From contig NZ_QMIL01000007.1 of NCBI RefSeq assembly GCF_003316875.1, positions 62,001 to 126,000 of the forward strand: a stretch of DNA of 64,000 bases, in the 5' to 3' direction. Positions 1-6,760 of this stretch are shown one piece after another. How positions within the stretch are numbered: the first letter of the stretch is position 1; the number at the start of each line of letters is the position of its first letter. This stretch comes from Aliidiomarina celeris. Lineage in GTDB: Bacteria > Pseudomonadota > Gammaproteobacteria > Enterobacterales > Alteromonadaceae. Below the pieces are notes generated by a model. The model was not told the DNA's origin, ran no database searches, and saw nothing but the letters and a program-made list of their open reading frames with translations. The translations under genes and the position numbers were made by a program.

Positions 1-1587
1 ATTTTCGGCACACGCAAAAACTCTTTGGGGTTAAATATGAATATTCAGTCGCAAGGCGAAGCCTTTTTCGAAAAAGTACGTAGTTTCCAGAACAACCAAT
101 GGCAAGGTGGCCCGATTGTTAACGGCCAGTTAGTTGAAACCGGGCAACGTGTAGGGGTAACCTCACCACAACAACGAACTCACCAAATCGGCACCATTGG
201 TTGGGCCGACGCGGAACTCGCAGAAAAAGCTCTTGCGGTTTCTAATAGTGCATTCCAACGCTGGACGCGCACCGACGTAGACGTGCGGGCAAAGGCGCTC
301 GAAACACTTGCCGACAAGCTCGAAGAAAATCTGCACGAACTCATTGCCCTGTGCACACTTGAAGCCGGTAAAACCCTACAAGACGGTATCGACGAAGTTC
401 GTGAAGCGGTTGATTTTTGTCGTTACTACGCTATTCAAGCGCGTAAGCTCATGGGTGAAGGCGAAAAATTGCCAGGGCCTACGGGTGAAACCAATGAATT
501 GTTTGTGCAAGGGCGCGGCACTTTCATTTGTATAAGCCCGTGGAACTTCCCGCTTGCTATATTTCTTGGCCAAATTACTGCAGCCCTCGCTACCGGCAAC
601 TGCGTAATTGCCAAGCCTGCGGAGCAAACTGGTTTAATTGCCTACCGTGCGATTCAGCTAGCGCACGAGTCGGGTATTCCCGGCGACGTACTTCAGTTCT
701 TACCCGGCAAAGGCGCTGAAATTGGCTCATATTTAGTGAGCCAAGACGCCATTGGTGGTGTGTGCTTTACCGGTTCAACCACCACGGCACAAGCAATTAA
801 CCGCGCGCTAGCCGCTCGCACCGGCGCTATTGTGCCACTTATTGCAGAAACGGGTGGCCAAAACGCCATGATGGTTGACTCAACTGCGCTTCCTGAGCAA
901 GCGGTGAACGACATTGTTGGCAGCGCCTTTAAGAGTGCCGGCCAGCGCTGCTCGGCGTTGCGGGTACTCTATGTACAAGACGACGTTGCCGACCGCATTT
1001 TGGAGCTGATGGCCGGCGCTATGCAAGAACTTACCGTAGGCGACCCGATTGATCATAAAACCGATGTGGGTCCGGTAATCGACGGTGTAGCCAAAACCAA
1101 CCTTGAGCAGCACATTATTGATATTCAACACACAGGTAAAATTTTGGCCGAAGCGCCAATGCCAGACTACACGGCAAATGGTACGTTCGTAACGCCAACC
1201 GCTATCGAAATTGACAGCATTAGCATGCTGGTACGCGAGAACTTTGGTCCAATTTTGCACGTGATTCGTTTTAAGCGTGAGGATATTGATCAGGTTATCG
1301 ACGACATTAACAACACCGGCTTTGGTTTAACCTTTGGTATTCATAGCCGTAATGAAAGCTTTGCCTACGACGTAGCCAAACGCATTAACGTAGGTAACGT
1401 GTACATTAACCGCAACCAAATTGGTGCTGTAGTTGGCGTACAACCTTTCGGTGGCCAAGGCCTTTCTGGCACAGGCCCGAAAGCCGGCGGCCCGCACTAC
1501 CTGTATGCCTTTATGACCGAAAAAACCTTCACCGATAACATCACAGCAGTGGGCGGTAACGCCACGTTGTTGTCACTGGGTGACTAA
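1..1587 (+). CDS. putA: Bifunctional proline dehydrogenase / P5C dehydrogenase PutA, C-terminal part (5' end outside window)
   Basis: This is the delta-1-pyrroline-5-carboxylate dehydrogenase half of PutA, which oxidises P5C/glutamate semialdehyde to glutamate with NAD+ in proline catabolism. The reading frame is open from base 1, and the first residues (IFGTRKNSLGLN) resemble the linker between the two PutA domains. The TTG at 25 and ATG at 37 are therefore internal codons. Aldehyde dehydrogenase motifs are clear: SPWNFPLAIF, the glutamate motif LIAETGGQNAM, the nucleophile motif SAGQRCSALR (Cys codon near 949) and the C-terminal QPFGGQGLSGTGPKAGGP, the last being very PutA-like. The protein stops soon after this domain, so it is the short PutA type without the extra C-terminal domain. 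A strong terminator follows. A plain AstD-type aldehyde dehydrogenase was considered and rejected on these motifs. Confidence 0.93.
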   Translation: MFGTRKNSLGLNMNIQSQGEAFFEKVRSFQNNQWQGGPIVNGQLVETGQRVGVTSPQQRTHQIGTIGWADAELAEKALAVSNSAFQRWTRTDVDVRAKALETLADKLEENLHELIALCTLEAGKTLQDGIDEVREAVDFCRYYAIQARKLMGEGEKLPGPTGETNELFVQGRGTFICISPWNFPLAIFLGQITAALATGNCVIAKPAEQTGLIAYRAIQLAHESGIPGDVLQFLPGKGAEIGSYLVSQDAIGGVCFTGSTTTAQAINRALAARTGAIVPLIAETGGQNAMMVDSTALPEQAVNDIVGSAFKSAGQRCSALRVLYVQDDVADRILELMAGAMQELTVGDPIDHKTDVGPVIDGVAKTNLEQHIIDIQHTGKILAEAPMPDYTANGTFVTPTAIEIDSISMLVRENFGPILHVIRFKREDIDQVIDDINNTGFGLTFGIHSRNESFAYDVAKRINVGNVYINRNQIGAVVGVQPFGGQGLSGTGPKAGGPHYLYAFMTEKTFTDNITAVGGNATLLSLGD

Positions 1588-1606
1588 TTTAGGTATTTGA
1601 AAATAC

Positions 1607-1633
1607 AAAAGGGCCGCTTTCGCGGCCCTTTTT
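1607..1633 (+). terminator. Intrinsic terminator after putA
   Basis: The stem GGGCCGC / GCGGCCC with a TTTC loop is flanked by A and T runs. It lies 19 bases after the putA stop codon. The A/T symmetry means it could also stop transcription of the small minus-strand gene at 1677-1847. Confidence 0.9.
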
Positions 1634-1676
1634 GTTACCTCTTTAGCACCCTTAATACTCGTTTGCCTAAAAGTGC

Positions 1677-1847
1677 TTAGCCCCTTGGCCCGAGCAAAAA
1701 CCAAATGATAAATCCAACATAGGGCGCCAAAATAACCAAAACAATCCACAGCGCTTTGTGCAAATTGGGCGAGCGACTTCCCGCAATATTCAATACCGCG
1801 TAAATAATTAACACTAAGTGCAGAATACTTAAAATAGTAGCGAGCAT
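1677..1847 (-). CDS. Small PLDc_N-type two-helix membrane protein (56 aa)
   Basis: A 56-residue ORF on the minus strand. The ATG at 1847 is preceded by AAGGAG seven bases upstream. It has a hydrophobic helix at about residues 3-20, a polar loop (SRSPNLHK), and a second helix ending in APYVGFIIWFLLGPRG. The Trp, Pro-x-x-Gly and terminal Gly-Pro-Arg pattern matches the PLDc_N (phospholipase D N-terminal-like) family of tiny inner-membrane proteins of unknown function, which often stand alone. It is divergent from rlmD across a gap of about 75 bases. The Shine-Dalgarno sequence and family match support a real gene, but its function is not known. Confidence 0.8.
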   Translation of the reverse strand: MLATILSILHLVLIIYAVLNIAGSRSPNLHKALWIVLVILAPYVGFIIWFLLGPRG

Positions 1848-1922
1848 TACTCAACTCCTTTGTTGTTGTCATTCCAAGCTCCACGTACACTATTAGTATA
1901 GTCATTGAATTAGGAATTCGCC

Positions 1923-3320
1923 GTGCCGTCATTGTTAGATCGCCGTAAAGGTTTTCGACCACAGAAAAAGAAGCTGAGTCAGCAAGCTCTACAAACCGCT
2001 GTTGTCGGCGAACAGCAAGGCTGGCAAATTTTACGTTTAAACCATGACGGTCGCGGCGTTGCAAAAAATGTAAATGGAAAAACCGTTTTTGTTACCAATG
2101 CCCTACCCGGCGAGTCGGTGCGGATTCGTATTGATCAGAACCACTCACGGTTCGATGAAGCCACCGCCGTAGAAGTACTCAAGGCAAGTGCGCAAAGAAC
2201 AGAGCCATTTTGTCCACACTACCAGAGCTGCGGAGGCTGCCAACTTCAGCATCTGCACTACGCGGAGCAAATGAATTACAAAGAGCAAGTGCTTCGCGAA
2301 CAGCTTGATCACTATTCTGCGTTAAAGAATGTTACGTTCTCGGCCCCTGTCAGCTGTGCGCAGCAACAACAAGGGTATCGCCGCCGTGCCCGCTTAAGTA
2401 TTCCCGCGCCAAATAGCGCAGCCCCTTACTTAGGCTTTCGTGGCAAAGGCAGCCAACGGGTTGTGGCGATTGAGCAGTGCGCCGTTTTGCACCCGTTATT
2501 GAATGCTTTGATTAAACCACTACAAGATTTAATTGCACACTTTCCAAAACGCCATACGCTTGGTCATGTTGAGCTGCAACTCAATGAGCACAATGAACAG
2601 AATACCGTTACCATAATTATTCGTACATTAAAGCCTTTTTTACCCAATGAGCGGGAGCTTATAGAAGAGTTCGCAGCACAACACGGCTGCGACGTTATTG
2701 CCGACTATGGCGACTCAGTAGAGGTACTGCACGCTCATAGCGCAGCACCACTCGAGCTTGGCTACAAACTGAAGCAAGCTCAGCTCACCTTTGGTTTTAA
2801 CGAGTTTGTGCAAGTGAACCCTTTTGTGAATCAAGCTATGATCGACCAAGCTCTGGACTGGCTTAACCTTTCGGGTAATGAGTATGTACTCGAACTCTTT
2901 GCAGGCTTTGGTAATTTCAGTATTCCATTAGCCCAATCCACAAAAGCTGTAGTTGCAGTAGAAGTTGCCAGCGCTCAAGTTCAACGGGGGCAGCAGAATG
3001 CGGCGGCAAACGGCTGCCGCAACCTCGAGTTCCTGCAAGCAGACTTAAGCCAACCCTTTCGCCAGTTTCCATTTGGTCAAAAACCGGTCGACGTATTGTT
3101 TTTAGATCCCCCGCGCGCTGGAGCCTTGGAAGTGGTCGAAGATTTATCCACCATACAACCCAGCAGAATTCTTTATGTGAGTTGTAACCCAGCAACCTTA
3201 GCACGCGACATTGCCACCATGGTTGAGCAAGGGTATAGCCTCGAAAAGATTTGCGTGATGGATATGTTCGCCCATACTTCACATACAGAAGCCATGGCGC
3301 TGTTACACCGCAACCCCTGA
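1923..3320 (+). CDS. rlmD: 23S rRNA (uracil-1939 C5)-methyltransferase RlmD
   Basis: An S-adenosylmethionine-dependent methyltransferase that makes m5U1939 in 23S rRNA. The start is GTG at 1923, with a GGA Shine-Dalgarno about nine bases upstream. An N-terminal TRAM RNA-binding domain (about residues 28-85) is followed by the iron-sulphur cysteines C97, C103 and C106 (CPHYQSCGGC) with a further Cys in EQCAVLHP. The methyltransferase core has ELFAGFGNFSIPLA for SAM binding and FLDPPRAGA. The catalytic Cys sits in YVSCNPATLARD. At 465 residues it is slightly longer than E. coli RlmD because of a basic N-terminal tail. The substrate is assigned by family; TrmA and RlmC were considered, but the TRAM domain plus Fe-S cluster favour RlmD. 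Confidence 0.92.
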   Translation: MPSLLDRRKGFRPQKKKLSQQALQTAVVGEQQGWQILRLNHDGRGVAKNVNGKTVFVTNALPGESVRIRIDQNHSRFDEATAVEVLKASAQRTEPFCPHYQSCGGCQLQHLHYAEQMNYKEQVLREQLDHYSALKNVTFSAPVSCAQQQQGYRRRARLSIPAPNSAAPYLGFRGKGSQRVVAIEQCAVLHPLLNALIKPLQDLIAHFPKRHTLGHVELQLNEHNEQNTVTIIIRTLKPFLPNERELIEEFAAQHGCDVIADYGDSVEVLHAHSAAPLELGYKLKQAQLTFGFNEFVQVNPFVNQAMIDQALDWLNLSGNEYVLELFAGFGNFSIPLAQSTKAVVAVEVASAQVQRGQQNAAANGCRNLEFLQADLSQPFRQFPFGQKPVDVLFLDPPRAGALEVVEDLSTIQPSRILYVSCNPATLARDIATMVEQGYSLEKICVMDMFAHTSHTEAMALLHRNP

Positions 3321-3336
3321 GGGCGAAGAGAAACTT

Positions 3337-3849
3337 ATGCAAAAATCGACATCGGCAATACTGGCCACACTCATGCTCTGGTCAATGTCTATGCAAGCAG
3401 TCGCAATGGAGCGCGTTCACGCTCAGCAGTTGTATTTAGACTTTGAGTCAAGTTTACATGGCAATGACGCAGCGGCAGCAGCGCTCTGGCTGAGCGAACA
3501 GTATCAACTCGAGCAACAGCAAGCGCTTTCGGGCTTTGCTGAAGAAAAGCGCACACTAAGCCGCGAACGTGTATTGGTTAATATTGAACAAAATGCTTAT
3601 GCAAAGGAAGTGGCGAGCGTTCCTGCAAATGTTCAGGTTGTTACATTGGAGCCGGAGTACTTTTGTGTAGAAGCACAGGTTGAAGGGGAAACACAAAAGC
3701 TAGGCCGTACTTTATGGCAACATATCTCTCGAAATGCTTGTTTTTCATTGCAGGGCTCTCAGTGGCAAGTCGTTGAACACCGCATAAATACAACGCTTTT
3801 CCTTGCTAAACCGCCCCAAGGCGCTACTGCTTTTCCGGCAGAGGGTTAG
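3337..3849 (+). CDS. Secreted protein of unknown function (170 aa)
   Basis: Not recognised. The N-terminus (MQKSTSAILATLMLWSMSMQ) looks like a signal peptide, with likely cleavage after AVA near residue 23. The mature part is rich in Ala, Gln and Glu and mostly helical at first, then more beta-like. Two cysteines (in EYFCVEAQ and NACFSL) could form a disulphide in the periplasm. It starts 16 bases after rlmD and is probably co-transcribed with it. Its 3' end overlaps the convergent MASE1 gene by 26 bases. Confidence 0.75.
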   Translation: MQKSTSAILATLMLWSMSMQAVAMERVHAQQLYLDFESSLHGNDAAAAALWLSEQYQLEQQQALSGFAEEKRTLSRERVLVNIEQNAYAKEVASVPANVQVVTLEPEYFCVEAQVEGETQKLGRTLWQHISRNACFSLQGSQWQVVEHRINTTLFLAKPPQGATAFPAEG

Positions 3850-4765
3850 GTAGAGGCGAAGACAAACTTGCCGCTAGCCATGTTGTGCCAGCAATAACGG
3901 CAAATACGGTGCTATACACGGCTTGGAATTCGGCCATGTTGAGCGCATGCGAAAGCAAAATCTGAACAATACCGAGCCCTGCAATTAAGCTGGCTACAAA
4001 AAGAAATGACTCGCTCGAAGCAACCCATAACATGGGGAACAGCAACGCGAGTAAAAGGAAGCTCGCTTCAAAACTCTGCAAGTGGCTGCTGAGGAGCAAC
4101 AATCCCACCAAGCACAAAGTAGTTAGCAGCACTTTAAACGCCTTAACCCAACGCGAAGAGCCATTATTTAGTGCCAGAAAACTTTTTAATTCACGCGACA
4201 AATCAGTTTGGAATCGACTTAATAAAAATATACACAAGGGCGAGAAAACAATAACCGCCACTAAGTCACCGAGCCAACGCGGAAGAAACATTTCTGCGCG
4301 CATAAAATCGAACACGGCTTCGGTAGCAATCAGGGCTTCAACACCCACATAGGCCACGCCAGCGGTTGCCACGACCGACAACGCTAAGAATGAAAAGACA
4401 ATGTAAGCAGGCGAATGGCGCACTTCGAGCATGATCTCACGCACCACATAAGCCACCAACCAATAAATAAGTGCATGTGCTACCCAAGAAAAGAGAATCG
4501 AAACCAGTAAGTTGCTCGTGCTTAATTGCGTATTGTACTGAATATTTGCAATCACCGAGGTAACCGCAATTCCAATGAGAACGCCGCCTACTGCGCGCAG
4601 CCCAAAGACGCAAAAAGCGGCAAAGCTCAACGCAGCGGGTGGAAACCACGAGCTTGCATACGGCGCATATTCTTGCAGCCCTGCAAACAGCCACAATAAA
4701 ATCCATGCAGCAGCAAGTATCACTGTGAGATAAGGCGTTCCTAGCCTTAACGGGGTTTGCAGCAA
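3824..4765 (-). CDS. Stand-alone MASE1-domain integral membrane protein
   Basis: A 313-residue protein made almost entirely of membrane segments (about eight to ten predicted by eye). Its opening around WILLWLFAGLQEYAPYASSW and WFPPAALSFAAFCVFGLR is typical of MASE1, the membrane sensor domain usually fused to GGDEF, EAL or kinase outputs. No output domain follows: the protein ends in SSPLPNPLPEKQ. The start is TTG at 4765, with GAGGG about eight bases upstream, and no better start lies upstream. Orphan MASE1 proteins are known as predicted sensors. What it signals to cannot be read from the neighbourhood. Confidence 0.8.
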   Translation of the reverse strand: MLQTPLRLGTPYLTVILAAAWILLWLFAGLQEYAPYASSWFPPAALSFAAFCVFGLRAVGGVLIGIAVTSVIANIQYNTQLSTSNLLVSILFSWVAHALIYWLVAYVVREIMLEVRHSPAYIVFSFLALSVVATAGVAYVGVEALIATEAVFDFMRAEMFLPRWLGDLVAVIVFSPLCIFLLSRFQTDLSRELKSFLALNNGSSRWVKAFKVLLTTLCLVGLLLLSSHLQSFEASFLLLALLFPMLWVASSESFLFVASLIAGLGIVQILLSHALNMAEFQAVYSTVFAVIAGTTWLAASLSSPLPNPLPEKQ

Positions 4766-4854
4766 ACCAAAGGCCCTCTATTTTTGAATTATGTTATTGT
4801 ACGAACAGAAGTTTATAGTGCCTTTATCGCCCGCTAAGAACAAGTAACTGCTCA

Positions 4855-4883
4855 TAAAAAAGGAGCGCAAGCGCTCCTTTTTA
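4855..4883. terminator. Bidirectional intrinsic terminator
   Basis: The stem AAGGAGCGC / GCGCTCCTT with an AA loop has A and T runs on both sides. It lies just past the stop codon of the minus-strand acyl-CoA dehydrogenase gene. It is symmetrical enough to work in both directions. Confidence 0.88.
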
Positions 4884-4898
4884 GATAGAAAAGAATAA

Positions 4899-6677
4899 TT
4901 AAAACTCGTCGTTACTGAATGCGAACAATTCCTTCGAGCCGGCTTCAATTGCTGGCAGTATTCCGTATACCCGCGGAAGAATTCGAGCGAAGTAAAACTG
5001 TGCCGTTTTTTGCTTGCTCTGAATAAAGCTTGCCGAATAACTAGAGCTTTCTGCCGTTCGCGCCATTTTCAGCCATAACCAAGCAAAGCTTACGTATCCC
5101 ACAAGGTTCAAGTAATCTACCGCAACGCTATTAATAATGTTCTCGTCGCTGCTTACTTGCCCCAGCACTTCTTGGGTAATACGCTCGAGTTCATCCGTTA
5201 CAATAGCCAGCTCTTCGTATTGTGCTTGCCATTCTCCAGCGTCACCGTCGAGGAAACCACGAATTTCAGCCAGTAGCGGCTTTAATAACTCACCACGCGA
5301 GCCTGCCACTTTACGGCCAAGCAGATCTAAAGCTTGAATACCGTTGGTACCTTCGTAAATTTGTGCAATACGACAATCACGAACCCACTGCTCTTGGCCC
5401 CATTCGCGTACATAACCATGACCGCCAAGAATTTGCTGACCATGAATCGTTGCTTCTAATCCAGTGTCGGTTAAAAAAGCCTTTGCTACCGGTGTAAGTA
5501 ACTGCACTAAGGCTTCGGCGTCAGCTCTTTGCTGTTCACTTACGGCATATTTTGCCCGGTCAAGTTGCTGGCCTACGTACGTTGAGAACGCTCGGCCACC
5601 TTCGATAAAGGCTTTCATGGTTAACAACATGCGCCGAATGTCACCATGAACCAGTAATGGATCGGCTTCTGCACTTTGGTCTTGCGTCGCCTTAGCCCCA
5701 CGCCCTTGTTTACGATCCAGCGCGTAGTCTAAGGCGGTGCAGTATGAGCGTGCTGCTGCACCTAAGCCTTGAATCCCTACACCTAGGCGCTCATAGTTCA
5801 TCATGGTAAACATAGCCGCTAAGCCGCGATGTGGTTCGCCAACGAGCCACCCTTTTGCACCGTCGAAGTTCATTACGCACGTTGCCGACGCATGAATACC
5901 CATCTTGTGCTCGGTAGAGCCGGCCACAGCGCTATTCCGATCCGTAATATTACCCTGCTCGTCAGACAAAAATTTAGGCACTAAGAACAACGAAATGCCT
6001 TTAGTGCCCGCTGGTGCGTCGGGTAACTTGGCCAATACGAGATGAACAATGTTCTCGGCAAGATCGTGCTCGCCACCGGTAATAAAGATTTTAGTTCCGG
6101 TTATAGCGAAACTACCGTCTTCGCTCGGTACGGCTTTGGTGCGAATTATACCTAAGTCTGTACCCGCATGCGGCTCAGTTAAACACATAGTTCCGGTCCA
6201 CTGGCCCGAGGTCAATTTCGGTAAATAATGCTTTTTGAGGGTATCTGAGCCATGTAAATCCAGCGTCATAATGGCGCCGGCGGTAAGGCCTGAATAGAGC
6301 GAGAATGAAATATCGGCGGCGCACATCATTTCTTCGTACTGTGCCGACAGAACCTTGGGCAAGCCCATACCGCCAAACTCAGGGTTCGCGGTTACACCAA
6401 CCCAACCGCCCGCTGCAAGCTCAGCAAATTGCTCTTTGTAGCCTTTTGGCGTAGTCACCACACCTTGCTCAAAGTGAATACCCTCTTCGTCTGCTGCACG
6501 CGCATTGGGTGCAATAAGGGTTTCGGTGAGCTTAGCTGCTTCTTCAAGAATAGCTTTTGCCGTGTCTACGTCTACCATTTCGCTTAACGCAGGCATTTGT
6601 TCCCAGTCGTTGGCAACGTGGAAGACGTCGTCGAGCAAAAAGTTCATATCTTGTAAATTTGCTTTGTAATCGGCCAT
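4899..6677 (-). CDS. Acyl-CoA dehydrogenase (592 aa, DmdC-like long subfamily)
   Basis: A flavoprotein that introduces the trans-2 double bond into an acyl-CoA in beta-oxidation, passing electrons to ETF. The N-terminus (ADYKANLQDMNFLLDDVF) carries the short AcylCoA_DH_N extension. The FAD/substrate motif TMCLTEPHAGTDLG, the C-terminal helical domain and the catalytic-Glu region IAQIYEGTNGIQA follow, then an extra C-terminal domain of about 120 residues. This roughly 590-residue architecture includes both DmdC (methylmercaptopropionyl-CoA) and general fatty acyl-CoA enzymes, so the substrate is uncertain. The ATG at 6677 has a strong GAGGAG. A fatty-acid-regulon-like operator lies immediately upstream, which favours a role in fatty acid degradation. 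Confidence 0.9.
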   Translation of the reverse strand: MADYKANLQDMNFLLDDVFHVANDWEQMPALSEMVDVDTAKAILEEAAKLTETLIAPNARAADEEGIHFEQGVVTTPKGYKEQFAELAAGGWVGVTANPEFGGMGLPKVLSAQYEEMMCAADISFSLYSGLTAGAIMTLDLHGSDTLKKHYLPKLTSGQWTGTMCLTEPHAGTDLGIIRTKAVPSEDGSFAITGTKIFITGGEHDLAENIVHLVLAKLPDAPAGTKGISLFLVPKFLSDEQGNITDRNSAVAGSTEHKMGIHASATCVMNFDGAKGWLVGEPHRGLAAMFTMMNYERLGVGIQGLGAAARSYCTALDYALDRKQGRGAKATQDQSAEADPLLVHGDIRRMLLTMKAFIEGGRAFSTYVGQQLDRAKYAVSEQQRADAEALVQLLTPVAKAFLTDTGLEATIHGQQILGGHGYVREWGQEQWVRDCRIAQIYEGTNGIQALDLLGRKVAGSRGELLKPLLAEIRGFLDGDAGEWQAQYEELAIVTDELERITQEVLGQVSSDENIINSVAVDYLNLVGYVSFAWLWLKMARTAESSSYSASFIQSKQKTAQFYFARILPRVYGILPAIEAGSKELFAFSNDEF

Positions 6678-6692
6678 GGTGTTCTCCTCTTT

Positions 6693-6708
6693 TCAAACAC
6701 GCGTTTGA
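6693..6708. promoter_or_regulatory. PsrA-like palindromic operator upstream of the acyl-CoA dehydrogenase
   Basis: TCAAAC-ACGC-GTTTGA is a 6-4-6 inverted repeat 15 bases upstream of the start codon. It matches the C/GAAAC-N4-GTTTG/C type site of PsrA, the TetR regulator that represses fatty-acid degradation genes in many gammaproteobacteria until long-chain acyl-CoA binds. The match is seen; the regulator is inferred. Confidence 0.6.
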
Positions 6709-6760
6709 TTATGCCCACATCATCGCAAAGGTACGACCACTTCGCAAGCCTGAAAAGCAA

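Noticed and set aside
25-1587. A complete aldehyde dehydrogenase gene starting at TTG 25 or ATG 37 (for example AstD)
   Set aside because: The frame is open to base 1 with PutA linker-like residues, and the Glu/Cys motif context is PutA-specific, so this is the 3' part of putA.
1573-2064. 163-residue minus-strand ORF
   Set aside because: It overlaps the rlmD start and the small PLDc_N gene in another frame and has no family-like motif.
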